Origin: Takakia lepidozioides
Lineage: Eukaryota > Streptophyta > Takakiopsida > Takakiales > Takakiaceae
Reading direction: 5' to 3'
Assembly: GCA_030704615.1 (NCBI GenBank)
Contig: CM060733.1
Location: 67,640,001 to 67,704,000, forward strand
DNA: 64,000 bases
Position 1 is the stretch's first letter; every line of letters starts with the position of its first letter. Below the pieces are notes generated by a model that was not told the DNA's origin, made no database searches, and worked only from the letters and a program-made list of their open reading frames with translations. A program made the translations under genes and the position numbers. Below, piece after piece: positions 31,700-42,154 of the stretch.

Positions 31700-32505
31700 C
31701 ATCGCACTCAACTTAGCTTTGCCACCGGGGGACCCCAGTACTCAACGAGGGATTTCCAAACACGGGGTTCAATAGCCAGGGGCCGTTCTCCTGTTTTCTC
31801 CCAGATATCTTTAATCTTCTGCGTTTGCCTTTCATTATCTTCCCTGTCACCTTCAGAACGTACTCCGCCTTGACGGGGATCGAAATGTACTCGTATGCAA
31901 AGTCGATGCTGTCCAAAACAGTCGTCACAGCTGACTTGTCTTGTTGGTCGATGTGTCGGACACTCGTGTCGAAGTACCTCAACGCCGTGACCGCAAATCC
32001 CACTGCCAATTGTCTTTGCCGGCGCAGGCTGCATCGATTTGCCCGTTGGGATTTACCTCCACCTTGTGCATTTTCTTCCCATCCGCCACCCTGGCAGCTC
32101 CTTCTCCTTCCCACGCCCGTTGAATTTGACGGCGTTCCTTTCTGAGCTGCGAAGGACGGTTGGTGGTGTCGTACACTTCAGGTTCGTTCACCTTTCCTGC
32201 AGGGGGGAATGACCACGTTCCGCTGGGGGGAGGGGCGTATGAAGGAGTGGGAGGCGGCACCCACTGGGTTGTGCCCTACTGGTCTGCAGCCTCGAGCCAC
32301 TGCCATTGACCTCGACGAGGTGGCGGAGCCCATGGTTGGGTTTGCAAGGACCACCCGCCAGCAGGGGGTTGCCAGGGTTGTGGATTGTACCGTGGTGCCT
32401 ATGTGCAACTGGCTGGAAACCCCTGTGTGTACGATGGGGGAGGTTGTTGGGGAGGCGGTCGAGTCTCCCAAGGTGGCAACCCAGGTGCCGCAGTTCAGTC
32501 TGCAA
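31700..32505 (-). pseudogene. Pro-rich N-terminus plus Transposase_24-type domain (En/Spm accessory)
   Basis: From about 32505 down, one frame is Pro/Trp/Gln-rich (QPPPSYTQGFP, QPWQPPAGGW, PPPTPSYAPPPSGTW). It passes into SQLRKERRQIQRAWEGEG and KVEVNPNGQIDAACAGKDNW. After a frameshift, TSVRHIDQQDKSAVTTVLDS and EYISIPVKAEYVLKVTGKIM follow; after another, IKDIWEKTGERPLAIEPRVW then VEYWGPP. Loss of N-to-C order does not occur; only the frame changes. The LVEYWxxP ending is typical of plant Ptta/En/Spm Transposase_24 proteins. Two frameshifts and a stop or two in the Pro-rich part make it a relic, or they mark introns that I cannot place. Confidence 0.55.
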
Positions 32506-32689
32506 TGGCTGGCGCTCCCGGAGCCTGCCTCTGCGAGCACGCCCAACAAAAGAGGTCCTTCAATGCTGCAAACCCAAAAAAATCCTACGAACCCCACAGA
32601 CTCCTGCTGCAAAAAATACCCTACAAACTCATGCTGCCCCAAAAACCCTACAAACAAACCCCACCTGCCTTGACAAAGCATTTACAGTC

Positions 32690-32868
32690 CCTGCAGTGAC
32701 AAACAAAACAAGGCCGAAAGTGGGTAAAGCGTTCACGTCATCCATGGTGCCCTCCCCTATGTCAAGACTGGAAACAAGTGTCGGGAAGTGGTCTGCCTAA
32801 CTTCATTTTCATCACACAATTTGCTGGCAGAAGACAAGGCTTTGGACCCTACACAATTGCATTCTCGG
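32690..32868 (-). repeat. Single LINE 3'-end module
   Basis: It matches the 28-29 kb units (GTGGGTAAAGCGTTCACGTC, CATCCATGGTGCCC, GTCTGCCTAACTTCATTTTC). It lies just before the plus-strand LINE copy. Confidence 0.55.
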
Positions 32869-32869
32869 G

Positions 32870-33712
32870 TACTGTTTCCTTCCTTCCCTTCCTACACATA
32901 CCTGGGCGTTGATGCAATCCTTCAATTGTAACTGGGATGCACATATTCAGAAAGTTGTTCAAACTGGCAAGGGCAAAGCGCTGGGTCTCACTAAATTTGC
33001 CGCATGCAGAGGGATCAACTCTGAGGTCAATAAAACCTTGCTTTGTCACGTTATCAGACCTGCCTTGTAGTACGCATCTGCAATATGGGTTCATAACTCC
33101 AACCAGGCTAAGTCTGAATAATCCATTCAAGTGGGGGTGCTTAAGGAGTGTATGTCAGCATGCTCCACAGCAGCCAATGTGGCTGGCCAAACAGAGTTGG
33201 CCACCCTTCCTTGAGCCAACGACGACATGAATTCAAGGTCAGATGCTGGGGTCAGTTCCAACAGATGTCCAATACCAGACATCCTAAATTAATAGACTCT
33301 ATACCTTAGAAACAGGACCGCCCTGTCAAACAGGCTAAGTCATGGCAGAAGAGAGTAGAAGAGATTCTCAAGGATCTGAACCTGGATGCGCAAGTCTTCA
33401 CCCCGCTGGATAAATCGGACTTAGAGGCTGTAGTGTCCAAAGCCATGTCTGTTTCCAGAATATTGTCTGATGGAAATGAAGTTAGGCAGAATATTTCCCT
33501 AAACTTGTTTGCAGTCTGTGACATGGGGGAGGACATCATGGATGACCTGAAGGGTCCACCCACTCTCGGCACCAGACTAAAATTTAAACTCAGGGCTGGA
33601 AGCCTACCTTCGAACAGCAAACAGAAGCAGAGAGGAAAGGGAGAGTGCAATTGCCCGTCACAGGGTGGGCAACCCGAAGACAATATTCATTTCCTGATTC
33701 AGGGTCCGGGAA
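32870..33712 (+). pseudogene. CR1/Jockey-like LINE ORF2 3' half
   Basis: Across three frames the plus strand reads YLGV, FNCNWDAHIQKVV, KTLLCHVIRPAL, YASAIWVHNSNQAK, SACSTAANVAGQTEL, LSQRRHEFKVRCWGQ, KSWQKRVEEILKDL, then TLGTRLKFKLRAGSLP and GKGECNCPSQGG. The order YLGV-x-H, hydrophobic helix with LxYAxxxW, then a mixed basic domain and a C-terminal Cys/His finger is that of CR1/L2/Jockey-I type LINE ORF2 proteins downstream of the RT palm. In this copy the finger is damaged (CNCPSQ). The RT palm with its catalytic Asp pair is missing (5' truncated). Confidence 0.65.
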
Positions 33713-33714
33713 TT

Positions 33715-34400
33715 TATAGTCTTGTGCCGAGAGTGGCCTGCCTAACTTCAAGCTTTTCAGACAATTTCGGGGCAAAAGACAAGCATTCGGACACAACACC
33801 CCCTTCACAGATTTCAGGAGAGAGTCTCCCTGGTGAGACAACCCCGGACAGTGAATCGGAAAATGAATATTGTCTGCAGGTTGGCCACACAACATACAAT
33901 TGCACTGTCCCTTTCCTCTTTCCATCTAATTCCTGTTCAAAGGTAGGCTTCCTGCCCTTCTACTTAATTTCCAGTCTAGTGCCAAGAGGGGGTAAACCCC
34001 TGAGGTCATTCATGATGTCCTCCCCGTGTCACAAACTGGAAATAAGTTCAGGGAAGTGGTCTGCCTAACTTCAGATCCTTGAAACCTCTTCCACTCTCTG
34101 CCAGGCCTTTGCCTGTTTGACATGGCGACCCTGTCAGGGAAATTTAGAGCCAATTACCTTACGATATATGATGTTGGACATACGTTGCAGCAGACCCCAC
34201 CATCTGACGTTCAATTCATCTCACAAGGAGCTTAAGGAAAGCATGCCAAACAGCCATATTGGGAGCATGCTGACATGCCCTCCTTACGCACCCCCACTTC
34301 ATTGGAATCTACATAATTTAGCCTGGTTGGAGTTGTGAATCCATACTGCAGATGCGTACTCGCAGGTACTTGGAATAATACGACAAAGCATGGTTTCTTG
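33715..34400 (-). pseudogene. Second CR1/Jockey-like LINE 3' half, tail to tail with the first
   Basis: The minus strand reads TMLCRIIPSTCEYASAVW, IHNSNQAKL, ELNVRWWGLLQRMSN and VKQAKAWQ with frameshifts, then GKGQCNCMLCGQPADNIHF and IHCPGLSHQ (finger intact here). It meets the plus-strand copy near 33713-33715, so the two form an inverted, tail-to-tail pair. Confidence 0.6.
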
Positions 34401-34729
34401 ACCTCTCAAAACCCTACTAACCCCACATTGCGAAAGAAAAGCCCACTGGGAAGGAAAGAAAGCCCACTTACCAGTGGAGGTGCATGGGCAGCCACCTTGC
34501 GCCGTTTGCCCGTATCGGGGTTCGGCATGGGAGCTGGGCCTCTCTTTTCGGCGGAGCTCTCCACCTCCTCCTTCCCCTCCCCTGCCAATGGCTGGTAGTC
34601 GTCGGTGTCCGTATCACCCGACGACTCGTGAGGCCGAGCTGCCCGCACTAAGTTTGCCGCAGGTCCTTCATGGCCAGTCGGGGGCTCCGACTTTGCAGGC
34701 GAGGGAGTTGCAACGCCAGTTTTCCGCGG
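34400..34729. other. Unassigned DNA
   Basis: GC-rich sequence with short frames on both strands; none is supported. Confidence 0.35.
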
Positions 34730-34929
34730 GGTAGTTGCACGCTAAGGTGGACCCAAAACCCGGCAGATAATGCTTCCATGGAAGTCCATGACCAAATTTA
34801 AAATTAATGATATTTTTTTAAATAATTTTAAATGATAATAGACAATGGTATATTTAACATTTTTAATAAAGGGACTTATCTCAAACATCAAATATAATTT
34901 TTACTATAAATTTTAATCTTTAATCTGAA

Positions 34930-35011
34930 GAGAGATGGCTCCGGCCGCGGCCGGCGTAACTAAGAGCCACTTCGCCTTTCGGCTACTGCCCCTTTCGGGG
35001 GAGGGCCCTAT
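34930..35011 (-). mobile_element. LINE 3'-tail insertion (82 bp)
   Basis: Flanked by perfect 13-bp duplications TCTTTAATCTGAA (34917-34929 and 35012-35024). The sister TIR element shows the uninterrupted site. The content on the minus strand is the G-rich hairpin, GGCAGTAGCC-like tail, TTAGTTACGCC, the terminal stem and GAGCCATCTCTC. It is an extreme 5' truncation of the L1-type LINE. Confidence 0.9.
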
Positions 35012-35379
35012 TCTTTAATCTGAATAAGATTTGATATATCAGAAATTAGAATTTGCATTGATTTGTCCATATACAACCAAGCCACTGTAGATTATATTTT
35101 TGTATCCTTTGCAGTAAAATATGACACCGCAAAAGCCCAAAACACAAGATGTACTAAACTAGAACAAATCCACCTATATATAACATCCATATTAGTCCTA
35201 ATAAATGACAACTGATATTGTCATTTTAAATTGAAATCTAGATTGTTCTCTAAATTGGCCCCCTTACCTCAAAAGTTCAAAACAATACACCAAAAGCACA
35301 ATGGCTTATTTTGAGTCCATATATTTCCATTTGCAGCGGTAACAGTCCACAGTTGTCGTGTTCAAAAGTCCATAGCTCT

Positions 35380-35452
35380 GAGAGAGAGAGAGAGAGAGAT
35401 GACTCCGACCGAAGCCGGCGTAACTAAGAGCCACTTCACCTTGCTGCTACTG
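35380..35452 (-). mobile_element. LINE 3'-tail insertion (73 bp)
   Basis: Flanked by ATAGCTCT at 35372-35379 and 35453-35460. The minus strand carries only the final tail hairpin (GCCGGCTTCGGTCGGAGTC) and a (TC)n end; the sister element lacks the insert. Confidence 0.85.
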
Positions 35453-35624
35453 ATAGCTCTTCGACATTTTATTGGATATCCAGCATGAAAAATATTTCTC
35501 AGTATTATTCATTATATTAAAATTAATTCATGATATCATGCACGACAATCACTGAAAACTGTGCCGGTAACGCAATTTTTGGTCCACCTTAGCATGCATC
35601 TACCCCGCGCCTCTCTAACGACAG

Positions 35625-35810
35625 ACATGGACACGAGAGAGAAAAGGCAAGACAGGGAGGGAAGAAAAAGCACAGGGAGGGAAGAGAAAGCAAAGAGAAA
35701 ATGCGCAACAAACCAAAAATACAAGTCGACAGGAGAAGACAAGACATGGAGGGAAGACAAACAGAGGAGAGACGCGCAAAAAACAAAAGTCCAAGGAGAC
35801 ATGGAATGAA
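35625..35810 (+). repeat. Purine-rich minisatellite
   Basis: Repeats of GAGGGAAGAAAAAGCACAG and GGAGAGACAAGACATGGAG-like sequence. The open frames are Lys/Glu/Arg or Phe/Leu/Ser low complexity. Confidence 0.6.
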
Positions 35811-36559
35811 GGTCGCTTGCGCATCCAACCGTCCATTTGAATTAAAGTACACGTGTCAATAATCCACAAACCCGGGACCGGATTTAAGTTGTTTCCAAGT
35901 GCGAACTGCCAGTTCAAACTAAACCAAAAATAGTGGGGCGAGTGACTACAGCAAGTTCCGAAGAACAACTTTATTAAGTCATGAAAAAACTGCACCGCAG
36001 TCCAGCACACAATTTGGAGACCAACTTCACAACTGCACAGTTGGACTACCAAGAGCTTCAAAATCTTGCCTACATTCAAAATAGAGAGTGTCAACCGTGC
36101 ATGGCAATGGCGACTTGCACCCTCTGCGAATCATTGAAGGTCAGTCGGCTGAATTTTCGGCCATTGCTCGCCGGTACATCTTACTCAGTACTACCATCAG
36201 CATGCATTACACCATGGAGTGACATCAGACAAACATAGCAATACGCTCGATTTAACTCCTCACAATCACACATGTAGCCACAACAGAAAAAACTGTTACG
36301 TCTTGCGAAAGAAGCAATGCACCTCCAACCCACATGTATTATGTCATATTGAATAAAGCAATGCAGGGTTCTAATCCCTTAAATCACCTGTCTTAGTGAT
36401 CTCCCATGCACCAAGTGGACATGGAAGGCCCAATATTTTGTACCACATTGCGTACTCGTACAACAGTGGGTACTTCTTGCCAGTCTGCAGAAGCCTCTTG
36501 GTGCAAGCGGCAAGTCGGGCGAATTCGGGAACAGCCTTGCGCCGATGCACTCCACTTTG

Positions 36560-36685
36560 TGTTACACGGCTGTTTGGGACTTAGACGATTTACAAGTTCT
36601 GTGGGGTACCCTTAATTTTGCACAGACATGGCTCTGCTGCCATTAGAAGTTTAATCGGCCCTTAGGAATGCTGCGAGTTTTGTTT
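36560..36685 (+). mobile_element. LTR fragment related to element II
   Basis: TGTTACACGGCTGTTTGGGA, ACTTAGAC, TCTGTGGGGTACCCTTAATT and TTGCACAGAC closely follow the first about 75 bp of the element II LTR at 58082, including the TG start. Homology fades after about CCCTTAGG. Confidence 0.65.
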
Positions 36686-37979
36686 TCTTGAATTCTCCCG
36701 TTCTTGGTTGTTGTACTAAGGAGACCTCCTACTTGCCCGATAAAAATAGTACATCGTGGCACTAGCAGTGCCACGTGCCACATCGGCGCATCGCGAGGGA
36801 CGAGAGTATACGTTTCCCTGGACCTTTCAAGTGTAAGTGCGATGTGCGATTGTCACGTAAGCTTTGCGCTTTCCCGCCATCGTTGCAAGCTTTGGGCTTT
36901 CGCGCCATCGTTCACCTTGTTGCGAGCACGCATGGCCTCTCCCTCGCGCTGGTCTGTGCGGGACTCCGCGGATCTCTTTGCAAATGCGGCATCAACTGTA
37001 AGCTCATTACTGTGCAAAGTGAGCGCTTAGGCTTCTTGAAACGCTCATCGCATCTTGCAGGGGGCACTTAGGAGGCATTGTTCGCCGCGCTTTCCAGCTT
37101 CTCCGTGCGAGGCGCCTTCCAGGTCCTTGCCGCTCTTGTTGACTTTGCTCCGTGCTTAACTTCCGCGGCTTTTTGCATTGCATCGATCCTTGATCTTGAG
37201 TGCGGCCTGTCTCCAGGAGGACAAGGTGAATACATGAACGCTGCAGTGATTGCTCTCTTATACAGCTCCTGCTCTTTCTTTACTTTTCAGCACGTTTCTT
37301 TCTCTCATGTGGCTGCGTAACTAGCTTCATTTCCATATCTTTCTTCGTCTTTCCCCATGCAACAACTACTAGCGCTCATGGTAGACTATTTTTGAAGTAA
37401 GTGAAAAGGAGAATTGTATTACAGATGTGGGTGGGGCCATTTCTGAAATACTTGGTGGCTCTGCTGCAGAAGAACTGGCCGTCTGTAGGATACGTGCTTG
37501 CGGGGGGCCTGGTATTGTCCGTCAGAAACAGAGACAGAGCCCCTAACTTCTTTTTTGATTGGCTTCTTCTGATTCGCCACAGACAATCTTTCACTATAAT
37601 TGCTTGGAATTCGCTTTGGGAAACGGATCTTATTAACCTGCTCCCCTCTTGCTGATCTCCAAGTTTGTGCTGCAAGATTGATTCATGCCTGCAGGCCTTA
37701 GGCAATTCTGTATCTGTCATCTTTTTGGTTCAGCAATAGGAAGTGTTCACTAAAAGTAAAATGGGATGGAACACAGACATTGGAAGACTATGTGACACAT
37801 TTCAGATGTGTGTATAAGGACTCCCTCTTCGCCAGGCCCGTCCCAAAAACCACCACATAAAGATGTGTGTTAGTGAGGATGCATCAGGTGAGTGGCATGA
37901 GCGTGGAGTTCACACATCAGGAGGGGGCGGGAAAAGCAGCAATGCGAATTGTTTATAGGTAAACCACAGCCAATGTTGT
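36686..37979. other. Unassigned DNA
   Basis: Several 60-115-codon frames exist on both strands (for example 37376-37720 minus, basic and hydrophilic). None has a recognisable domain, and none is clearly better than chance. Confidence 0.3.
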
Positions 37980-38030
37980 ATGCAAAACCTGGGAAATGCG
38001 GCACCGCATTCGCACTTTGTGTTTTGGGTT

Positions 38031-38294
38031 GCACTATGCAAATACATTGTTCAAAACCTGTACCGACGCATGCGGAAGTATGTATGTGATTCCGCGGAAG
38101 AGAGCGATGCAGACAAGGAGGACGACGACCCAACGGAGGTCAGATGGTCAGTTCCTCAAGGGGAAGTTGGGATCTTCGAAAGCTTAGCCAACGATCAGTC
38201 TGCTGAACATAACAAAGAAGATGAGGGGGTGGAAGGGGAGCAGGACAGTCAAGGACAGGATGAGGAGAGTGATGATGATTTCCAAGATGGCTAG
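38031..38294 (+). CDS. Acidic C-terminal ORF, unrecognised
   Basis: The frame reads LYRRMRKYVCDSAEESDADK and then an Asp/Glu/Gln-rich tail ending QDEESDDDFQDG and a stop at 38292-38294. An acidic tail like this often ends nuclear or transposase proteins. The upstream part contains a GGCACCGCATT-type P1 relic, so the frame may run through repeat DNA. No function can be given. Confidence 0.25.
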   Translation, partial: ALCKYIVQNLYRRMRKYVCDSAEESDADKEDDDPTEVRWSVPQGEVGIFESLANDQSAEHNKEDEGVEGEQDSQGQDEESDDDFQDG

Positions 38295-38427
38295 AAATTT
38301 AAATAACTCTTTGTACATTTTAATTCTCTTCCTAAATATATAAAGGAATTTTTTTTTGCAGTTGAGGTCGCCTCGCCCCTATGCTTCTAAATGACACCAC
38401 CTTTGCAACCACCTCTATCCCAAAACC

Positions 38428-38653
38428 GGAAATGCGGTGCCGCATTTCCATCTCGGAACGAAAAAAACAGGAATGCGGCACCGCATTTCCATAAGCGGCA
38501 TTGTAAAATTTTCCATTTCCTGTGGCGGACATCGCAAATCGCAGGGCTGAACGGAAATGCGGTGCCACATTTCCATTTTAGACATGGAAATTTGTCCATT
38601 TCCTTCCCCTTGCAATGCATTCCCTTGCGAGGAACGGAAATGTGGTGCCGCAG
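38428..38653. repeat. Short P1-type palindromes (four copies)
   Basis: GGAAATGCGG-TGCCGCATTTCC and variants at 38428, 38470, 38553 and 38637; the last is cut by the LINE 3' end. These are the inner 22 bp of the P1 palindrome without the flanking GGAT/ATCC. Confidence 0.8.
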
Positions 38654-40225
38654 AGAGAAGACTCCGGCCGTAGCCGAGTAACAAAGAGCCACTTCACCTT
38701 GCGGCTACTGTCCCCTTTCGGGGGTGGGCCCTATAAAAGGAAAGGTGTCATGTAGGACACCAGGTAACCGAGGAGAGAGAGAGAGAGAGGGGGGGGGGGG
38801 GGGGGGGGGGACTGCTATGAACCCCCTGGGTTCCCTAGGGGACCCAGGGTGCACTAGAAGGGCTAGCTTCGAGTTGGCGTTTGTTGGTGATAATGGTTGT
38901 AAGGGAACGGAGTGCTGTAAGGTGGATTGCTTTGAAACATTCATGGAGTGGGAGGATGGGTATTTTGAAGTTATCATGTAAATCATTGATACTGGCATTG
39001 TGTATGCCGCCTCGGGTTCTGGCAGTGACGACTATGAGTGGGCCAGTCTTCCATCCATGTCGACGAATTGCAAGAATGAGTGGGGCGTATTTTTGTCACT
39101 TTTCTAAGATTGAATCGTTGGGGTATCAATCGTGGCAGAATGTAAACTCAATAAAGTGGATGATGAACTGTGGGGATGGTGAGGTAGGTGGTGAGGCATT
39201 AATGGGTAGTCCCTGGATAATGAGTATGTCCGGGCATAGCCGGGCGGGGCATGAGCAAGGTGCTCGGGTGCATGTGCATGGTAAAAGCAATGGTGGCACA
39301 GTGTGGTCTGGTGGCCTCCCCTGGAAGGTATCGGCATTAATGAGTGTGAGCCATCGGGTTTCGGCGCGTTTTGTGAATAGTTTGTGGAGATGCCAGACTG
39401 CTTGGTTGTGTCGAGTGATATGAAGACCATGGATGACCGGATGCGTGCATTGATCAGGAGGTGCGGCCAGGTATCATGTGCATTGTGGGTTGTGGAGCAT
39501 AGCGGGCAGTAAGGTGATGGAAAAAGATGTGGCCAGAAAATGTCTTTGCGTTGGTGACCCATGTATTGGGCGAATCTGAATTTGAGTGTCTGAATTTGAG
39601 CGTCAGTGGTAGCTTTGGTTTGCCAGAAGTGGTTGGAGAGTTTGTGGTGTAGAACTTCGGATTGGGTCCATTTTTTAATATGTACTTTGGTATGATTGAT
39701 AGAGGTTGCGGCTTGTTTGTTTGCTTCACGGGTGAGGGTGGCCAAGAGATTGCGTATGGATCGTGGTGCCGTAGGGTCCGAAACTGGGTATATAAACCAG
39801 AAAGGGTGGGTGTGGGCGATGTGAATAGGGTCGTCGGTGGGGTTAGCTTTGGGTTTGGTGGCACCAAGTTGAGCGAGGAGGTCGGCCTCCTCATTCCCTT
39901 GAATGCTAGTGTGCGAGCGTACTTTAAGTAGGTGGACTGGGTGATTTTTAGAAACGACAGCATTGACAATGGCTGAAATAAGGTTACGGTCAGGATGATG
40001 GTGGTGGGAGGAGGGGCGAGCGATGTGGTTGCGGATGAGGAATAAGGAGGTAAGGCTGTCGGTGAGGATGAAGTATGGGGGGGGGGGGTGTCAAGTAGGA
40101 GGAGAGCGTCGTAGATGGCCATAAGCTCGGCCCTGAGAATGGTTGCAGGGCCAGGGAGACTGAGGGCAACCCCTCTCTCTGTTCCTACGTGGTAGATACC
40201 GTAGCCTGCATTAGATTCTGGCATT
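38652..40225 (-). mobile_element. L1-type LINE with RNase H, 5'-truncated
   Basis: On the minus strand, ORF2 begins inside RNase H: GYGIYHVGTERG, then ILRAELMAIYDALLLL (catalytic Glu), a poly-C frameshift near 40080, TDSLTSLFLIRN (Asp), KVRSHTSIQGNEEADLLAQL (His and Asp). Then come a linker, QYMGHQRKDIFW, and a CPLC...H...H finger whose last Cys is Ala. Further frameshifts follow near 39450. The 3' UTR has the GGTGTC...GACACC stem, a G-run, the GACAGTAGCC...GTTAC tail and a terminal stem ending GGAGTCTTCTCTC. It is inserted in P1-palindrome DNA: GGAAATGTGGTGCCGCA and GGAATGCAGCGCCGCA flank it. The first RNase H Asp is lost by truncation. Confidence 0.85.
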
Positions 40226-40240
40226 TCCGTTGTGGAGACT

Positions 40241-40338
40241 GGAATGCAGCGCCGCATTTCCGTTGTGACCTGCACAACGGAGTTGAAGCTACCGGACATA
40301 AATGCATGGGAACAAATGAAATGCGGTGCCGCATTTTC
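40241..40338. repeat. P1-type palindromes (two copies)
   Basis: GGAATGCAGC-GCCGCATTTCC at 40241 and GAAATGCGG-TGCCGCATTTT at 40318. The first abuts the 5' truncation end of the LINE. Confidence 0.75.
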
Positions 40339-40617
40339 CAACTTGGGCATGTACATCTTTCCATTTCTGCAAAGACGCATTTCCTCGACCTGATGACTCT
40401 GATATCGCTCTTCTGGTGATTGATGTGGGAGAGACATTGTACAAATGACACCACAAATTCTAAACAGTGGGCCAAAAGAGCAGTGCATAGAATACAATGA
40501 AACTGAATATGCATAGTACACAGAAGTGAGGGCACGATGGGTTGCTTTATTGATCAAACATGGCGTTTCACATTAAGCAAGTCCAAACAAATCTAAACCC
40601 TTCCGCCTTCTACATGG

Positions 40618-41090
40618 GCGTCACCACGTCGATGGAACTTCGATAGCCCTCAAAACAAGCTCATTAGTGACGCGACACCTCCACGTAAACTGCATTGCGG
40701 TCGTTCTGGTGCCCTTGGTGGAGCTGACGACAATGTCATGCCCATCAATGATACCACCATCATACATTGACAGGGTCACTGTGGGCCTCATGTGCCCATG
40801 CAATTCGTCCTCGCAACTCAGGCGAATGTCTCCATACACTGGAAAAGCGGACTGAACTCCACGAATAAAGTTTTCCCCGGTGCAGTCCTCCCTGGTCCAT
40901 TGGCAGCACTTCCAGCGCCAAAGCATGGCCGTGCGTGATCTGTCCGGCTTCCCATTTCAGCTGGGTATATCGAGGTCAACGATTTGCAGCACCTACGAAC
41001 CGTCTGGCTCTCTGTTTTCACTGACGCTTCTGGAGTCAAGTGGGAGTCATTGCGCGCAATGGAGTATTTGGAGGACTATTGATATCTCAT
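40618..41090 (-). pseudogene. Trp/Cys-rich unknown family, copy A
   Basis: The frame 40926-40621 reads MLWRWKCCQWTREDCTGENF and FPVYGDIRLSCEDE, then an all-beta-looking end (MYDGGIIDGHDIVVSS). Upstream to about 41090 the homology to copy B continues with stops (VLQIVDLDIPS). Copy B at 41585-42154 has LWRWNCCQWTWENSIGE and PLYGDIRIGF in the same order. I do not recognise the family; the two copies are inverted relative to each other. Confidence 0.45.
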
Positions 41091-41584
41091 GATTTGGGTT
41101 TGAACATCGCATAATCGTGGCCATGATAAGGGCAGTCAGCAGGATTGCGGCGGCACGTCATCCTTGCAAAAGAGCAGCGGAGGACGCTGAATGACAGCAG
41201 CTTCTAGATGGAGGAGGCAGCAGCGTGGAGGCAGGAAGTTGTGCAAGGAGATGACAATGAGTTTGCAAACGCTGCAATTCGTGACTTATACTCCAGGGCA
41301 GATTTAAATTTCCCCCCTTACAAGAACTTGCACGGATAAAGATTGGCGGCTCCATGAATGTAGCCGTTTCAGTTTCCATCCGTGCCATGCAAATTATGGG
41401 CCGTAAGTCTCACCCGGTTTGCCAGGTGGGCCTATCGCCCCTCGAAACGACTTCATCCAACTCCCCTTGGATGTAAATGCGGCACCGAATTTCCATCCGG
41501 GGGGATGACTTCGGTGCCAGGTGGCAGACGGTTCCCCGTGGATGAGAATGAGTAAGCGGCACCGCAGGATGAACACGTTACAGG
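41091..41584. repeat. Spacer with one P1 palindrome
   Basis: Contains a full P1 unit in reverse orientation (GACTTCATCCAACTCCCC next to the palindrome at 41469-41498). No gene is supported in the rest. Confidence 0.6.
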
Positions 41585-42154
41585 ATGACAAGCGGGCAGG
41601 TGGGACCCAGTGCCTCTATTATCGGAGCCGACAGTGCTCTTCCACTTGTCATCAGGGGGAATTCAAAGGGCTTCGTTGATGTCTGCAAGGTCATTGTCAT
41701 CGACAACACACACGTCCTTCGGGCCTTCTTTGTAAGGATGTCATGCTTCCGGAACCACGACGACTGCCCTTATGGAGGCTTGGATTATGCAATGTATACG
41801 GCCACATCGGGAGACATCGTTATCTGGTACACAGTTTCCACAGAAGATTGTGGGGCGAAGGTGGAAACATTGTCAGCTTTTGAGTATATGTCAAGCCACT
41901 ACGCCTTCGAGTGGTGTGACGATGGCGGTCTCCGGAGTCCGTGGCTCCTGCACATCCTTGATTCCGATTTTTCGAGCTACGGCGGGCAGCCGGACAGAAA
42001 ATGCACTGCAATGCTATGGCGGTGGAACTGCTGCCAGTGGACCTGGGAGAACTCCATCGGGGAGACGTATACTCCTGAACGAGTGCGCTCCTCTTCTCCA
42101 TTGTATGGGGACATTCGCATTGGTTTTGTTGTAAAACACATGGACCAACAATGA
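41585..42154 (+). CDS. Trp/Cys-rich unknown family, copy B (189 codons, open)
   Basis: An uninterrupted frame of 189 codons: VIRGNSKGFVDVCKVIVIDN, SCFRNHDDCPYGGLDYAMYT, DIVIWYTVSTEDCG, FEWCDDGG, then LWRWNCCQWTWENSIGE and SPLYGDIRIGFVV. The alternation of beta-strand-like stretches with paired Cys suggests a secreted or disulphide-rich fold, but no signal peptide is visible at this start. It is conserved with copy A (40618-41090, minus) across at least 60 codons, which supports real coding sequence. Copy A continues about 55 codons further, so copy B may be 3'-truncated or spliced. Confidence 0.45.
   Translation: MTSGQVGPSASIIGADSALPLVIRGNSKGFVDVCKVIVIDNTHVLRAFFVRMSCFRNHDDCPYGGLDYAMYTATSGDIVIWYTVSTEDCGAKVETLSAFEYMSSHYAFEWCDDGGLRSPWLLHILDSDFSSYGGQPDRKCTAMLWRWNCCQWTWENSIGETYTPERVRSSSPLYGDIRIGFVVKHMDQQ

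Larger units (their letters stand above)
34730..35604. mobile_element. TIR element, copy 1 (non-autonomous DNA transposon)
   Basis: The ends GGTAGTTGCACGCTAAGGTG (left) and the complement of the right end, GGTAGATGCATGCTAAGGTG, match at 22 of 24 over the full TIR. Flanks CCGCGG and CCGCGC (5 of 6) fit a 6-bp target duplication. The inside is AT-rich and non-coding. It is homologous along its whole length to 49285-50020, except for two LINE-tail insertions present only here. Confidence 0.75.

Noticed and set aside
32209-32800. Plus-strand frames of 104-164 codons
   Set aside because: They are antisense to the Pro-rich N-terminus of the minus-strand accessory protein, whose frame reads as coherent PPP/PPSY sequence.
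35536-36094. Minus-strand Cys/Phe/Leu-rich frame of 159 codons resembling membrane segments
   Set aside because: It comes from a purine-rich minisatellite read in antisense; hydrophobicity is a composition artefact.
36704-37320. Several plus-strand frames of 80-108 codons
   Set aside because: Overlapping frames of similar length with no domain, typical of GC-balanced non-coding DNA.
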